In this document: positions 20,903-31,685 of the stretch, in pieces
Position numbering within the stretch: the stretch's first letter is position 1
How the letters are laid out: each line of letters opens with the position of its first letter
Assembly (NCBI RefSeq): GCF_016889425.1
Contig: NZ_CP069513.1
Coordinates: forward strand, 2,232,001-2,296,000
Length of the DNA stretch: 64,000 nt
Reading direction: 5' to 3'
DNA from: Corynebacterium amycolatum
GTDB taxonomy: Bacteria > Actinomycetota > Actinomycetes > Mycobacteriales > Mycobacteriaceae
Notes under the pieces: generated by a model
What the model saw: only the letters and a program-made list of their open reading frames with translations
Databases searched by the model: none
Told to the model about the DNA's origin: nothing
Program-made: the position numbers and the translations under genes

Positions 20903-22621
20903 ATGCGCAGTACGATGCCTCATATTCCTCTCAATATCGCTCAGATTGTGGAATACGGTCGCACCATTCACGGTCGGACTCCGGTGACCTCCTGGAACAG
21001 TGACGGACCCGAGACCACCACTTTTGCCGCCATCGCCGCGCGCGCAAGTGCGCTGGCACATGCACTTCGAGATGAGCTCGGTATCGACGGCGACCAACGC
21101 ATCGCTACCCTGATGTACAACTGCGCAGAACACTTCGAGGTCTTCCTCGGCGTTGCCTCTATGGGCGCAGTATTCCAGCCGCTGAACAAGCAGCTCATGC
21201 CGGATCAGATTGTGCACATTATCAATCACGCCGATGACCAGGTCATTATCGCGGACCAGACCGAGATTGAACTGCTCGCCGAAGTTCTTCCGCACTGCCC
21301 GTGCGTCCGCGCTGTCATCATTATCGGTATCGGAGATCTGTCCGACGTGGCCGAGCACCTGCCAGATGGCATCCCGTGGTACTCCTACGAATCACTCATC
21401 GACGGACGCCCTAGCCGCTTCGACTGGCCTGAGCTCGACGAAAACTCCGGCGCAGCCATGTGCTACTCGACGGGTACCGAGGGCGCACCTAAAGGTGTCG
21501 TCTACAGCCACCGCTCGCTGTACTTGCACAGCCTGAATATGCGCACCACTGACTCCTTTTCAATTTCGCACGGAAACCCGTGGCTGTGCTGTGTGCCCAT
21601 TTATCACGTCCTGTCCTGGGGCGTGCCGCTGGCCTCCTTCATGTGCGGGGCATCGCTGATTTTCCCCGGCGCGGACCTCTCCGCGCCACGTCTGGCAGAA
21701 ATCATCGAATCCTCAATGCCACGCGTAGCTCAGGGTGTGCCGACGCTGTGGATTAACCTCATGGCGCACTACCTCAGCAATCCTCCGAAGCGCATGAGTC
21801 TGCAGGAGATTTTCTCGGGCGGGTCCCCTGTTCCACCTGCGCTGATTCGACTATGGGAAGAGCGTTACGGTGTCGACGTCATCCACTTCTGGGGCATGAC
21901 CGAGACTTCGCCTATCGGTACCGTGGCACGCCCTCCGTACGGAGCCTCCGGTGAGGCCCGCGAACGCTACCGTGTCAGCCAAGGGCGTTTCCCGGACATC
22001 ATGCAGTTCCGCATTGTTGATGACAACGACCGCGTGCTCGACCTGCATGACCGCAACCAGGGGGAGCTGCAGGTGCGCGGCAACACGGTCACCGGAGGCT
22101 ACTACAGCTCTCCGGAGGCTCAAGCTGGAGGCACCGCTCACTTCTTCCGCGGTGCGGAGGTCGACGAGGCTAGCGAACAGTTCACCGAGGACGGCTGGCT
22201 ACGCACTGGCGATGTCGGCTCGATTACTCACGACGGCTACCTGACTATTCATGACCGTGCTCGCGATGTCATTCGCTCTGGTGGCGAGTGGATCTACTCT
22301 GCCCAGCTGGAGAACTTCGTAATGGAAAGCCCACAGGTACTCGAGTGCGCGATTATCGGCATGCCAGATAAAAAGTGGGGTGAGCGCCCGCTGGCAATTA
22401 CGGTGCTGATGCCGGAAGTTGAACCGAGCAAAGAGACCGCGGAAATGCTCCGCGATGAGCTGCGGCCAAAGCTGCCGAAGTGGATGCTGCCGGAATACTG
22501 GGCCTTCGTGGACTCAATCGATAAGACCTCAGTGGGCAAGTTCGACAAGAAAGACCTGCGCTCGCACTTGAGCGCAGGCCAGTACAGCATCGTGAAACTG
22601 AAAGGGCCGGGCGAAAAGTAG
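20903..22621 (+). CDS. Long-chain acyl-CoA synthetase / AMP-dependent ligase
   Basis: A 572-residue adenylate-forming enzyme. The P-loop-like motif is YSTGTEGAPKGVVYSHRS, the adenine-binding A5 motif is FWGMTETSP, the A7 motif is GWLRTGDVG, and the catalytic Lys is in KTSVGKFDKKDL. Such enzymes activate fatty acids as acyl-AMP and then acyl-CoA. The chain length of the substrate cannot be told. ATG 20903 and ATG 20915 are both possible starts. It is a single gene, divergent from rho and convergent with thrB. Confidence 0.88.
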   Translation: MRSTMPHIPLNIAQIVEYGRTIHGRTPVTSWNSDGPETTTFAAIAARASALAHALRDELGIDGDQRIATLMYNCAEHFEVFLGVASMGAVFQPLNKQLMPDQIVHIINHADDQVIIADQTEIELLAEVLPHCPCVRAVIIIGIGDLSDVAEHLPDGIPWYSYESLIDGRPSRFDWPELDENSGAAMCYSTGTEGAPKGVVYSHRSLYLHSLNMRTTDSFSISHGNPWLCCVPIYHVLSWGVPLASFMCGASLIFPGADLSAPRLAEIIESSMPRVAQGVPTLWINLMAHYLSNPPKRMSLQEIFSGGSPVPPALIRLWEERYGVDVIHFWGMTETSPIGTVARPPYGASGEARERYRVSQGRFPDIMQFRIVDDNDRVLDLHDRNQGELQVRGNTVTGGYYSSPEAQAGGTAHFFRGAEVDEASEQFTEDGWLRTGDVGSITHDGYLTIHDRARDVIRSGGEWIYSAQLENFVMESPQVLECAIIGMPDKKWGERPLAITVLMPEVEPSKETAEMLRDELRPKLPKWMLPEYWAFVDSIDKTSVGKFDKKDLRSHLSAGQYSIVKLKGPGEK

Positions 22622-22672
22622 GTGGTAGGCTAAGCCACCGGCTCGGCAGCTGTCCGCAGTAACGGCTTAGCC
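22621..22672. terminator. Inverted repeats between the acyl-CoA synthetase gene and thrB
   Basis: GGTGG/CCACC (22621-22639) forms a short stem, and GGCTAAGCC (22628-22636) can alternatively pair with GGCTTAGCC (22664-22672), which covers the thrB stop. No U-run follows either. Placed between convergent genes; terminator function is inferred. Confidence 0.35.
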
Positions 22673-23593
22673 GTCGACCACGACCTTAACCGGCTCGCCG
22701 ATTCCCAGCTCCATGACCTTGATGCCAGCCTCGCGGGCATCGTCCAAGATCTTCTCATCCACTGCAGTAGTTCCCAGAACCATACAGGTCGGGCCAGCGC
22801 CCGAGAGGAATGCCGCGTAGCCACGGTTGCGCAGGCGGTTGACCCACTCTGCGGTCACCGGCAGCACGTCGGAGCGGTACGGCTGGTGCAGGCGATCTCG
22901 CGTTCCCTCCCACAGCAGTTCCGGGTGGGACTGCAGCGCTGCGGTCATAACCGCAGTACGGGAGACATTGAAACGAGCGTCGACATGCGAAACATCGCTC
23001 GGCAGCACCTGACGGACCGCATTCGTGGAGGCGTGAAATGCCGGTACGAGTGCAGTCGCCTGAATGGATTTATGCACCGGAATGCTCACTGCTCGGTACT
23101 GAGGTGCAGTGCGACCATCGACAGGCTTGTCAGTCCAGCTGACCACTGCTCCGCCGAGGACGGATGCGCCAGCGTTATCCGGGTGGCCCTCGAAGATCGA
23201 GGATTCCTGGATTACCTGGTCGTCGGTAAGCGGGAAGCCGGCCAGACCGTTAGCTGCAGCGACACCAGCGACGGCGGCTGCTGCGGAAGAGCCCAGGCCG
23301 CGCGACTGCGGAATGGTGTTATGGCAAATAACCTTCAGCCCCGGTGCCTCGACACCTGCGGCGCGAAGGCCCGCGCGAATCGCGCGCACTACCAGATTAG
23401 ACTCGTTGCGCGGCAGGTCGACTTCGCCCTCACCGTGAATCTCAACGACGACACCCGATTCGATGACCTCGACCTCGACAATGTCGTAGAGCGCGACGGC
23501 CAACCCCAGGGTGTCGAAGCCCGGGCCCAAGTTCGCTGACGAACCTGCAACCGTGACAGTGACCTTCTGCCCCGGGAAAAGCTCCTGTGCCAT
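22667..23593 (-). CDS. thrB: Homoserine kinase
   Basis: A 308-residue GHMP kinase that phosphorylates homoserine on the way to threonine. The GHMP ATP-binding loop is [16 protein letters not shown], the N-terminal strand is [18 protein letters not shown], and the C-terminal [10 protein letters not shown] motif is present. Its ATG directly follows the hom stop with no gap, so the two enzymes are made from one message. Confidence 0.96.
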   Translation of the reverse strand: MAQELFPGQKVTVTVAGSSANLGPGFDTLGLAVALYDIVEVEVIESGVVVEIHGEGEVDLPRNESNLVVRAIRAGLRAAGVEAPGLKVICHNTIPQSRGLGSSAAAAVAGVAAANGLAGFPLTDDQVIQESSIFEGHPDNAGASVLGGAVVSWTDKPVDGRTAPQYRAVSIPVHKSIQATALVPAFHASTNAVRQVLPSDVSHVDARFNVSRTAVMTAALQSHPELLWEGTRDRLHQPYRSDVLPVTAEWVNRLRNRGYAAFLSGAGPTCMVLGTTAVDEKILDDAREAGIKVMELGIGEPVKVVVDG

Positions 23594-24928
23594 TTAGATA
23601 TCCATTCCTTCGATACGAATGACGTTGTTGACGGCCAGAACCGCGTCGTTGGCGCGCAATTCGTCGACCGTTGCTTCCAAATCCTTCTCCAGCGCCTTGT
23701 GAGTCACGATGACCAGGCGAGCACCGTTGGCGCCCTCTTCCTGGCGGACGGTGCGCAGGGAGATGTTGTGATCAGAGAAGGTGCGAGCGACATCGGCAAG
23801 TACTCCGACTCGATCGTCGACGTGCAGGTCGATGTGGTAGCGGGTGCGAACGTCACCGAAGTCGAGAATCGGCAGGTTAGCGTAGGTGGAATCCCCCGGT
23901 GCGCGACCACCGTGGACAATGTTGCGAGCGGCGGCAACAAGGTCACCGAGCACTGCGGAGGCTGTCGGGTTACCACCGGCGCCGTTGCCGTAGAACATCA
24001 GGCGACCAGCGGCCTCGGCCTCAATGAATACAGCGTTGAAAGACTCACGCACAGTTGCCAGCGGGTGACGACGTGGAATCAGCGCTGGGTACACGCGGGC
24101 GGAAATGGACTCCTTGCCATTCTCGTCCGTGACCCGCTCACAGGTAGCCAGCAGCTTAATGGTGCAGTCTGCGCTCTTGGCGGCTGCGATGTCATCAGCG
24201 GTGATCTCGGTAATGCCCTCGCAGTGAACGTCATCAGCAGTCACGCGGGTGTGGAATGCCAGGCTGGCCAGAATAGCTGCCTTGGAAGCGGCATCGTGGC
24301 CCTCGACGTCTGCAGTCGGGTCGGCCTCGGCATAACCCAGGCGGGTGGCCTCTGCCAGCATCTCGTCGTAGTCCGCACCGGTGGAGTCCATCGCATCAAG
24401 GATGAAGTTAGTGGTGCCGTTGACAATGCCCATGACCGTATTGACAGTGTCACCGGCCAGCGAACGGCGCAGCGGCCCGACGACCGGAATAGCTGCAGCC
24501 ACAGCAGCCTCAAAGAAAAGGTCGACGCCTGAGGAATCGGCAGCCTCAGAGAGCTCCTCACCGTGAGCTGCGACAAGTGCCTTATTGGCCGTCACGACCG
24601 ACTTGCCCGCACGCAGTGCCTCCAGCACAACGCGACGTGGGTAATCAATGCCACCGATGACCTCGACTACCAGGTCAACGCCATCGCGCTGGACCAGCGA
24701 AAAAGCATCGTCGGTAAGAAGATCCTGATCCACATTCGGACGCGGCTTGGTCTTGTCGCTCACAGCAATACCAACGACCTCGACCGGGCCGCCGATGCGG
24801 CGCTCGAAGTCCTCAGCCTTCTCGTTGAGCAGGCGGTAAACCTCAGTACCGACTGTGCCAAGACCTAAAATAGCGACACCAACTTTGTGGCCCTCGCCCT
24901 TTCCAGGATTATTCGTTGCGGCAGTCAT
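23594..24928 (-). CDS. hom: Homoserine dehydrogenase
   Basis: A 444-residue NAD(P)-dependent enzyme that reduces aspartate semialdehyde to homoserine. The Rossmann motif is [15 protein letters not shown], and the catalytic region includes [14 protein letters not shown] and [18 protein letters not shown]. The C-terminus carries an ACT domain ([21 protein letters not shown]), the site of threonine feedback control in related enzymes. It overlaps the lysA stop by 4 bp (ATGA), so translation is coupled. Confidence 0.97.
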   Translation of the reverse strand: MTAATNNPGKGEGHKVGVAILGLGTVGTEVYRLLNEKAEDFERRIGGPVEVVGIAVSDKTKPRPNVDQDLLTDDAFSLVQRDGVDLVVEVIGGIDYPRRVVLEALRAGKSVVTANKALVAAHGEELSEAADSSGVDLFFEAAVAAAIPVVGPLRRSLAGDTVNTVMGIVNGTTNFILDAMDSTGADYDEMLAEATRLGYAEADPTADVEGHDAASKAAILASLAFHTRVTADDVHCEGITEITADDIAAAKSADCTIKLLATCERVTDENGKESISARVYPALIPRRHPLATVRESFNAVFIEAEAAGRLMFYGNGAGGNPTASAVLGDLVAAARNIVHGGRAPGDSTYANLPILDFGDVRTRYHIDLHVDDRVGVLADVARTFSDHNISLRTVRQEEGANGARLVIVTHKALEKDLEATVDELRANDAVLAVNNVIRIEGMDI

Positions 24929-26343
24929 CGTGGCGTTTCACACTCCAGGCTTAGTAAGTCTTGTACGGTTTCTCGTCTTAATATTTGGGTCACTTGACCA
25001 TCGCATACCGACACTACTGGTGGTCGCGTCAGCATGTTGTAGCGGCTGGCCATTGCGTAACAGTATGCCCCAGTAGCAGCCAGCGCGAACAGATCACCCT
25101 CAACAATGTCGTCCGGGTAGTTCGCGTCATTAATCAGAATGTCTCCCGATTCACAGTGCTTTCCGACGACACGGGTGGGAATCCTGGAACCTGATACTTC
25201 GCGATTAACGACGCGACCATCATAGTTCGAGCCGTAAAGCGCCGGACGAATATTGTCGCTCATTCCACCATCGACCGATACATAACGACGGGTCATGCCT
25301 TCATCGATGGTCACATCCTTCAAAGTGCCCACTTCGTACACCGTGACCATGGACGGGCCAACGATGGCACGACCCGGTTCAACAGCCACTGTCGGAGTTT
25401 CAATGCCGATACGCTGCGCAAGCTTGTCCACAGCAGTGAGGATCTCGTCGGCAAGCGGAGCAACGTCAAGGGGCTGCTCGCCTGCGGTGTATGCAATACC
25501 GAAACCGCCACCGAGGTCAAGGGTGTTGAAGTGTTTCGAGATTTCAGTGCCGTGGCGTTCGACGAGCTTTTCCACCAGCGAGAACACGCGCTCGGCCGCG
25601 AGAATGAAACCGTCGGAATCGACAATCTGGGAGCCGATGTGACAGTGCAGACCAATCAGGCGCAGATTGTCGTCCTCTTCTACGAGGTTGGCAGCTTCCA
25701 GCGCTGAACCGGACGCGAGGGAAAAGCCGAACTTCTGATCCTCGTGCGCGGTAGCGATGAACTCATGGGTGTGTGCTTCCACACCGGGCTTCACGCGGAC
25801 GAGCACGTCCTGCACCACGCCTGCTTCAGCCGCCACCTGGGACAGGCGACGCAGCTCCGAACGGGAGTCAAGCACAATTTTGCCGACGCCAGCTGAGATA
25901 GCATCGCGCAGCTCTGCGGTGGACTTGTTATTGCCGTGGAAGGTCATGTCCTTGGCTGGGAAGCCCGCAGCAAGAGCGATAGCCATCTCGTTGCCCGAGG
26001 CGACATCGAGATGCAGCCCCTCCTCCATTACCCAGCGGGCAATGGTCTTCGACAGAAAAGCCTTGGACGCGTAGTGGACATTCTCCGCGCCGCGGAAGGC
26101 CTTGGCCATCGAGCGGCAGCGGGAGCGGAAGTCCTGCTCATCGACGACAAAAACCGGAGTGCCAAATTCTTTGGCAATGTCGATCAGGCTCACTCCGCCA
26201 ATTTCCACTGAGCCGGGATTCTCTTCGTCATTACCCCGACGACGGGCGGTAGTTGGCCAGACATGCGCTGGTAGTTCATTAAATTGAGTGGAATCGGGCC
26301 GGGTGTAGCCACCCAGCTCGAAACCATTGCCGTCGATAGGCAC
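24925..26343 (-). CDS. lysA: Diaminopimelate decarboxylase
   Basis: A 472-residue PLP enzyme of the alanine-racemase fold that makes lysine from meso-diaminopimelate. The PLP Lys is in [11 protein letters not shown], the glycine-rich phosphate loop is [11 protein letters not shown], and the substrate-site motif is [10 protein letters not shown]. The N-terminal extension before the fold (about 45 residues) is usual for corynebacteria. It lies 65 bp after argS. The organisation argS-lysA-hom-thrB is as in corynebacteria. Confidence 0.97.
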   Translation of the reverse strand: MPIDGNGFELGGYTRPDSTQFNELPAHVWPTTARRRGNDEENPGSVEIGGVSLIDIAKEFGTPVFVVDEQDFRSRCRSMAKAFRGAENVHYASKAFLSKTIARWVMEEGLHLDVASGNEMAIALAAGFPAKDMTFHGNNKSTAELRDAISAGVGKIVLDSRSELRRLSQVAAEAGVVQDVLVRVKPGVEAHTHEFIATAHEDQKFGFSLASGSALEAANLVEEDDNLRLIGLHCHIGSQIVDSDGFILAAERVFSLVEKLVERHGTEISKHFNTLDLGGGFGIAYTAGEQPLDVAPLADEILTAVDKLAQRIGIETPTVAVEPGRAIVGPSMVTVYEVGTLKDVTIDEGMTRRYVSVDGGMSDNIRPALYGSNYDGRVVNREVSGSRIPTRVVGKHCESGDILINDANYPDDIVEGDLFALAATGAYCYAMASRYNMLTRPPVVSVCDGQVTQILRRETVQDLLSLECETPR

Positions 26344-26408
26344 GAAACAGCTCTCTTTCTCCGTTACCCGGGCGGAGCAACGGGGTGTAGTTTTACGGGC
26401 GCGTTCGA

Positions 26409-28061
26409 CTACATGCGCTCAGGTGCGGTAACACCGAGCAGCTGCAGAGCATTGGCCAGCGTCTGGCGGGTAGCCTCAGCCAGGCCGAGACGAGCACGGT
26501 GCAGCTCGGATACCTCTTCGTCGGCCTTAGGCAGAATCTGGCAGGTGTCGTAGAAGCGGTGGAAGACACCGGCGAGCTGCTCAGCGTAACGGGCAATGCG
26601 GTGTGGTTCCCGCAGGTCAGCAGCGGACTTGATGATCGCCGGAAACTCACCGATAGTGCGGATGAGCTCACCTTCACGGTCCTCTACCAGCAGGGAGAAG
26701 TCGGCATCTTCGCTGGTCACACCAGCCTCTTCGGCACGGCGGCCGATTGAGCACAGACGAGCGTGGCCGTACTGGACGTAGTAGACCGGGTTGTCGCTGG
26801 ACTGCGAAGCCCACAGCCCCAGGTCAATATCCAGGCTGGAGTCCACGGAGGAACGGATTAGCGAGTAGCGAGCAGCATCGACACCGATTGCCTCAACCAG
26901 GTCGTCCAAGGTCACTACTGTGCCCGCGCGCTTGGACATCCGGACAGCCTTGCCGTCGCGAAGCAAGTTGACCATCTGACCGATGAGCACCTCGACACCG
27001 TCTGCGTTGTAGCCGAGCGCGGCAGCGGCGGCACGCAGACGTGCGATGTAGCCGTGGTGATCGGCACCCAGCATGTAAATGCACAGGTTGTGGCCGCGGT
27101 CGAACTTGTTCTTAACGTATGCGATGTCACCCGCAATGTAGGCTGCATCGCCGTCGGACTTGATGACCACGCGGTCCTTATCGTCACCGTAATCGGTGGA
27201 CTTCAACCACCACGCGCCGTCAGCTTCGTAGAGTTTGCCGTTTTCCTTCAGGGAGTTGACAGCTGCTTCCACCTGACCGGACTCGAACAGCGAGTTTTCG
27301 TGGAAGTAAACATCGAAATCGGTGCCGAACTCGTGCAGAGACTCCTTGATGTGCTCGAACATCATGTCCACACCGATGACGCGGAAGTGCTCCTGGACCT
27401 CCTCCTCAGAGCCCTCGAGTGCCTGCGGATTCTTCTCCAGCACAGCAGCAGCAATGTCCTGGATGTACTCTCCGCCGTAGCCATCCTCCGGGGTCGGCTG
27501 GTTCCGAGCGGCGGCAACCAGGGAGTCGGAGAAGCGGTCAATCTGGCGACCGTGGTCATTGAAGTAGTACTCGCGGGTGACCTTGGCGCCCGTGGCGGAC
27601 AGGACACGACCAAGAGCGTCACCGACTGCTGCCCAGCGGGTACCACCCAGGTGAATCGGCCCGGTCGGATTTGCGGAGACAAACTCCAGGTTCACGTCGA
27701 GGTTGGAGTTGAAATCGGCATGACCCCACTTCTCCCCCGCTGCCAAGACGTCCTCGACGATCTTGCCCTGGGCATCGGAGGCCAGGCGGATGTTAATAAA
27801 GCCCGGGCCTGCGATGGTTGCTTCATCGATACCCTCAGAGGCGCCGAGCGCTGTGGCAATTTCAGTTGCCAAGTCACGCGGCACCATACCGACACGCTTG
27901 CCCAGCTGCATAGCGATATTGGTTGCATAGTCGCCGTGCTCAGGGTTACGCGGACGCTCGACAGTCGGGTTTTCCGGCACGATAGAGACATCGGCATCGT
28001 GGGAAGTCAAAACCTCGACGGTGACTTTTCGGACTAGTACAGCAAGATCAGCAGGATTCAC
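26409..28061 (-). CDS. argS: Arginyl-tRNA synthetase
   Basis: A 550-residue class I synthetase charging tRNA-Arg. The N-terminal tRNA-binding domain begins [19 protein letters not shown]. The HIGH-like motif is PIHLGGTRW and the KMSKS-like motif reads [11 protein letters not shown]. The C-terminal anticodon-binding domain ends in [10 protein letters not shown], the family ending. The start is GTG. It is the first gene of the argS-lysA-hom-thrB operon. In C. glutamicum this operon responds to arginine and lysine through an upstream repressor; no operator was recognised here. Confidence 0.97.
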   Translation of the reverse strand: MNPADLAVLVRKVTVEVLTSHDADVSIVPENPTVERPRNPEHGDYATNIAMQLGKRVGMVPRDLATEIATALGASEGIDEATIAGPGFINIRLASDAQGKIVEDVLAAGEKWGHADFNSNLDVNLEFVSANPTGPIHLGGTRWAAVGDALGRVLSATGAKVTREYYFNDHGRQIDRFSDSLVAAARNQPTPEDGYGGEYIQDIAAAVLEKNPQALEGSEEEVQEHFRVIGVDMMFEHIKESLHEFGTDFDVYFHENSLFESGQVEAAVNSLKENGKLYEADGAWWLKSTDYGDDKDRVVIKSDGDAAYIAGDIAYVKNKFDRGHNLCIYMLGADHHGYIARLRAAAAALGYNADGVEVLIGQMVNLLRDGKAVRMSKRAGTVVTLDDLVEAIGVDAARYSLIRSSVDSSLDIDLGLWASQSSDNPVYYVQYGHARLCSIGRRAEEAGVTSEDADFSLLVEDREGELIRTIGEFPAIIKSAADLREPHRIARYAEQLAGVFHRFYDTCQILPKADEEVSELHRARLGLAEATRQTLANALQLLGVTAPERM

Positions 28062-28273
28062 GATTGCCTATCCTATTAGGTCAATCGCAGTCGTGGAAAC
28101 ATCAGCCACCAAAAGATTCATTTGAGGGGCATCTGCAGGTCGTGGAGTCCGACTGCAACTAGCCATTTTCACGATCCAGGCGAATTTGCGTTGAGAACAG
28201 ATTTAATCCGGGCCTAGGCGTAGCATTCAGGTAGGAAATTATTGCCTTATCCTCAACCCATTTTGGAGCGACC
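28062..28273. promoter_or_regulatory. Divergent argS/lutA promoter region
   Basis: 212 bp between divergent genes. GGAG lies before the lutA GTG start. TTGAGA near 28171 resembles a -35 on the plus strand, but no well-spaced -10 is clear. No operator of known type was recognised. Confidence 0.3.
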
Positions 28274-29062
28274 GTGAAAGTAGCACTTTTCGCGACCTGC
28301 ATCGGGGACATGATGTTTCCGGATGCAGTGAGTGCGACAGCCAGAGTTCTCACGCGGCTCGGATGTGATGTGGTCTTTCCGCCACAGCAAACCTGCTGCG
28401 GACAAATGCACGTCAACACCGGATACCAGAAGGAAATCCTTCCTCAGCTAGACACCTACGCTGATGCTTTTGCGGATTCCTCGATTGACTACGTTGTCGC
28501 CCCGTCCGGTTCCTGCGCCGGCGCCGTTCGCCACCAGCATCCGATGATCGCGGGCCGCTACGGTACCCGTGCCCAAACCCATGCGGCACAGGCCTGCGCG
28601 AACAAGACGCTGGATCTCTCCGAGTTCATCACCGATGTCGCTGGTGTGACTGACGTCGGTGCTTACTTCCCCCACTCAGTGACCTACCACTCCACCTGCC
28701 ACAGCTTGCGGGTGCTCAAAGTGGGTGACCGTCCGTGGCGGCTACTCAGTGCAGTCGATGGAATCGATTTGCGCGAGCTGCCCGGCGCGGCGGAGTGCTG
28801 CGGTTTCGGCGGCACCTTCTCGGTGAAGAATGCGGAGACTTCCGCTGCAATGGTTGCCGACAAGACAGCCAATATCCGCGCTACGGAAGCGGAGTTCGTG
28901 ACCGCTGGCGATGCCTCCTGCTTGCTCAATATCGGGGGTGCGCTGCGTCGCCAGGACTCTGGCGTGCATGCCATCCATATGGCCGAGATTCTGGCCTCCA
29001 CCAAGGAGACCCCGTTTGATGTGGACAACCGTCAAGAAGCTTCCCTGCGAGGTGAGCAGTAA
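28274..29062 (+). CDS. lutA: Lactate utilisation protein LutA (CCG-domain Fe-S subunit)
   Basis: A 262-residue protein with two CCG modules typical of LutA/LldE and GlpC: CxxD-type start ATCIGDMMFPDA, then QQTCCGQMHVNTGY, and later HSTCHSLRVLK with AECCGFGGTFSVKN. LutA, LutB and LutC together oxidise L-lactate to pyruvate with electrons passed through iron-sulphur centres. The start is GTG at 28274 with GGAG close upstream. Its TAA overlaps the lutB ATG by one base. First gene of a three-gene operon. Confidence 0.94.
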   Translation: MKVALFATCIGDMMFPDAVSATARVLTRLGCDVVFPPQQTCCGQMHVNTGYQKEILPQLDTYADAFADSSIDYVVAPSGSCAGAVRHQHPMIAGRYGTRAQTHAAQACANKTLDLSEFITDVAGVTDVGAYFPHSVTYHSTCHSLRVLKVGDRPWRLLSAVDGIDLRELPGAAECCGFGGTFSVKNAETSAAMVADKTANIRATEAEFVTAGDASCLLNIGGALRRQDSGVHAIHMAEILASTKETPFDVDNRQEASLRGEQ

Positions 29063-30636
29063 TGGTCGCAATTAACGTCGGCATGCCAGCCCTTCCTCCA
29101 CGCGCGCCGCACAACGTCGGGCATCTGCGCGGTACGCGCGGGTTCACGGCCGCGGCGCACGAGGAACTCAAGAACACTCGCATGCGTGAAAATGTCGGTC
29201 ATGCCACGCGTTCGATTCGTAAGAAGCGCGCGCATGTCGTAGCGGAGAAGAATGACTGGGAGCAGCTGCGGCTCGCGGGCAGCCACATCAAGCGCGATGT
29301 GATGGCGCGTCTGCCAGAACTGCTGGAGCAGTTCGAAGAGTCAGTGACGAATGCCGGCGGTCACGTCCACTGGGCGCGGGATGCCGCTGAAGCAAACCGC
29401 ATCATTACGGATTTGGTGAAAGAGACCGGCGAAGAAAAGGTCGTCAAGATTAAGTCGATGGCCACGCAGGAAATCGGCTTGAACGAAGCGCTTGCCGACG
29501 CCGGCATCACCGCCCGCGAAACCGACCTGGCGGAACTCATCGTTCAGCTTGCCGACGACATGCCGAGCCACATCCTGGTTCCTGCTATCCATCGCAATCG
29601 CGAGGATATCCGCGAGATCTTCCTCAATGGAATCCCCGGAGTCGACCCGGATTTGAAAGCCAATCCGGCCGATCTGGCCGAGGCATCCCGTAAGTTCCTG
29701 CGCGAGCAGTTTATGGAGGCCAAGGTCGCGATTTCCGGTGCCAACTTCGGTGTGGCCGAAACCGGTACGGTGGCTGTCGTCGAGTCAGAGGGCAATGGCC
29801 GCATGTGTCTCACGCTGCCGGAAACACTGATTTCGGTGATGGGGATTGAGAAGCTGCTTCCCACTTTCCAGGACTTGGAAGTATTCTTGCAGCTGCTGCC
29901 ACGGTCGTCGACAGGCGAGCGTATGAATCCCTACACCTCCCTGTGGACGGGAACCACGGACGGCGACGGCCCGAAGAATTTCCACATTGTGTTGCTGGAC
30001 AATGGGCGCTCGGCCACCCTTGCAGATCCGATTGGGCGTGAAGCGCTGAAGTGCATTCGCTGCTCGGCATGCCTGAATATCTGCCCGGTGTACGAGCACG
30101 TGGGCGGGCACGCTTACGGTTCGGTCTACCCGGGTCCGATTGGTGCAATTTTGTCCCCGCAGCTCACCGGCATGGACTCCTACGATGATCCGAATGCCTC
30201 CCTGCCCTATGCATCCTCGCTGTGTGGAGCTTGCTTTGAGGTCTGCCCGGTGCGAATTGATATCCCCGCGGCGCTGCTGGAGCTGCGACACCGTAAGGTC
30301 ACGGAGCACCGCCCGCCGGTGGAGGGCAAACTCTTTGCCACGCTCGGGTTCATCATGGGCAATCAGAAGCTGTGGGACATGAGCGCTAAGATGACCTCCC
30401 TCGCCCGCGTACTCGGGTTGAAGGACGGCGAGATTCACACCCTGCCACTTTTCCTCAGCGGGTGGTCGGATGTGCGTGATACTCCGATTCCGCCGAAGAA
30501 GCCGTTCCGCTCACTGTGGGGTTCGGAGGATTTCTCGGCGCAGCTGTCTCGTGAATCGGCAAATCAGGTTCCGACGAAGATTAATGGGCTGTCGGATGAC
30601 AACAAGCAGCCCGACATGTCCGGCAAGGAGGCCTAG
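29062..30636 (+). CDS. lutB: Lactate utilisation protein LutB (Fe-S protein)
   Basis: A 524-residue LUD-domain protein with a C-terminal ferredoxin part. Two [4Fe-4S] sets are clear: CIRCSACLNICPVY and CGACFEVCPVRIDIP. The LUD core contains ISGANFGVAETGTVAVVESEGNGR. About 30 N-terminal residues before MRENVGHATRSIRKKRAH are less conserved. It lies between lutA (1-base overlap) and lutC (2-bp gap). Confidence 0.95.
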   Translation: MVAINVGMPALPPRAPHNVGHLRGTRGFTAAAHEELKNTRMRENVGHATRSIRKKRAHVVAEKNDWEQLRLAGSHIKRDVMARLPELLEQFEESVTNAGGHVHWARDAAEANRIITDLVKETGEEKVVKIKSMATQEIGLNEALADAGITARETDLAELIVQLADDMPSHILVPAIHRNREDIREIFLNGIPGVDPDLKANPADLAEASRKFLREQFMEAKVAISGANFGVAETGTVAVVESEGNGRMCLTLPETLISVMGIEKLLPTFQDLEVFLQLLPRSSTGERMNPYTSLWTGTTDGDGPKNFHIVLLDNGRSATLADPIGREALKCIRCSACLNICPVYEHVGGHAYGSVYPGPIGAILSPQLTGMDSYDDPNASLPYASSLCGACFEVCPVRIDIPAALLELRHRKVTEHRPPVEGKLFATLGFIMGNQKLWDMSAKMTSLARVLGLKDGEIHTLPLFLSGWSDVRDTPIPPKKPFRSLWGSEDFSAQLSRESANQVPTKINGLSDDNKQPDMSGKEA

Positions 30637-30638
30637 CG

Positions 30639-31370
30639 ATGTCCCATTCCTCAGCATCCGCGAACATTGCCAAAAGCGAAATCCTCGAGCGTATCCGCAA
30701 TGCTCAGAAGATCGCCTTCGAAGGCCGTGACTTGGCCTCTGACGCAGGCATCGTCACCGGCGAGCCCGGTACACATTTCAACATCCCCCGCGATTACGAA
30801 CGCTCCTCCGACCTGACGGCCAAGGAGATCATTTCGCTTGCCGACGAACGCATCGCCGATTACAAAGCCGATGTGCGCCGCTGTGGGAGCTCGGCAACTG
30901 AAATCAATGAAGCTGTGAAGAAGGCAATTGCTGATGTCGGGGCTTCATTGATTGGTATTCCCGAAGGCCTAGACCGCGAGTGGGTTGCGGGGTTGGAGTC
31001 TGGTGGGGGTAAGGCCACCGCCGAGATTCGCGTCGATACAGGTTTCACCGCCGAAGAGCTGGACGAGCTCGACGCGATTGTCACCAGCTCTGCTGTTACC
31101 TGCGCCGAGACCGGCACCATTGTTCTGGACGGTTCGGCCACTTCTGGCCGCCGCGCGCTGACCTTGGTGCCGGATATTCACATCTGCGTTGTGCCGGCTT
31201 CCACGGTTGTCTACGGCATCCCGGAGGCAATTTCCCGTCTACGCGAGAGTGATCCCACCGCTCCCATCACCATGATTTCGGGACCTTCTGCAACCTCGGA
31301 CATCGAGCTTGCCCGAGTCGAAGGTGTCCATGGGCCACGCACGCTGATTGTGATTATTGCTGGCCAGTAG
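30639..31370 (+). CDS. lutC: Lactate utilisation protein LutC (LUD domain)
   Basis: A 243-residue LUD (DUF162) protein, the third component of the L-lactate oxidation complex. The family signature AVTCAETGTIVLDGSATSGRR and the ending ISGPSATSDIELARVEGVHGPR are present. It begins MSHSSASANIAKSEILERIRNA, 2 bp after lutB with GGAGG upstream. The operon appears to end here or with a tiny ORF just downstream. Confidence 0.94.
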   Translation: MSHSSASANIAKSEILERIRNAQKIAFEGRDLASDAGIVTGEPGTHFNIPRDYERSSDLTAKEIISLADERIADYKADVRRCGSSATEINEAVKKAIADVGASLIGIPEGLDREWVAGLESGGGKATAEIRVDTGFTAEELDELDAIVTSSAVTCAETGTIVLDGSATSGRRALTLVPDIHICVVPASTVVYGIPEAISRLRESDPTAPITMISGPSATSDIELARVEGVHGPRTLIVIIAGQ

Positions 31371-31387
31371 CACCAAGGTGAATTGTC

Positions 31388-31441
31388 ATGGGCGACTCGA
31401 ATTCCTCCGCCAGGCTGTTCCGCTGGAAGAACGGTAACTAA
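31388..31441 (+). CDS. Possible 17-residue small ORF after lutC
   Basis: ATG 31388 reads MGDSNSSARLFRWKNGN and stops at 31439-31441. AAGG lies nine bases upstream of the ATG and 18 bp separate it from the lutC stop. There is no family match known to me. It may be a genuine small protein of the lut operon or chance. Confidence 0.25.
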   Translation: MGDSNSSARLFRWKNGN

Positions 31442-31464
31442 ACGTTTCCGCTAGGTGGCCGCTA

Positions 31465-31513
31465 AAACAAAAATCCCTCAAGCAACCAGGAAAAACCTAA
31501 TCACTTGAGGGAT
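31465..31513 (-). terminator. Terminator downstream of tRNA-Arg
   Basis: ATCCCTCAAG (31473-31482) pairs with CTTGAGGGAT (31504-31513). On the minus strand the stem is followed by TTTTTGTTTT. It can end the tRNA transcript and, in the other direction, the lut operon. Confidence 0.85.
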
Positions 31514-31519
31514 AGAACG

Positions 31520-31592
31520 TGCCCCCGAGAGGAGTCGAACCTCCGACCTTCGGTACCGGAAACCGGCGCTCTATCCACTGAGCTACGGGGGC
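31520..31592 (-). tRNA. tRNA-Arg (anticodon CCG)
   Basis: The minus strand folds as a full 73-nt tRNA. The acceptor arm is GCCCCCG with CGGGGGC and discriminator A. The D stem is GCTC/GAGC, and the T arm GGAGG-TTCGACT-CCTCT is intact. The anticodon loop is TTCCGGT with CCG at positions 34-36, reading CGG codons. The 27-43 pair at the top of the anticodon stem is C-A. CCA is not encoded. Confidence 0.95.
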
Positions 31593-31685
31593 GTGTGGCA
31601 CAAGTACAACAAGTGCAACGAGAAAAGATGTTACCACTTGGCTGGGGCGATTAGCGAAATGCCCCGCGCCCCAGCCAAATCTCCA

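Noticed and set aside
24925-28061. Possible lysine or threonine riboswitch or attenuator in argS-lysA-hom-thrB
   Set aside because: Gaps between the genes are 0-65 bp or overlaps, with no room for such elements and no leader peptide seen.
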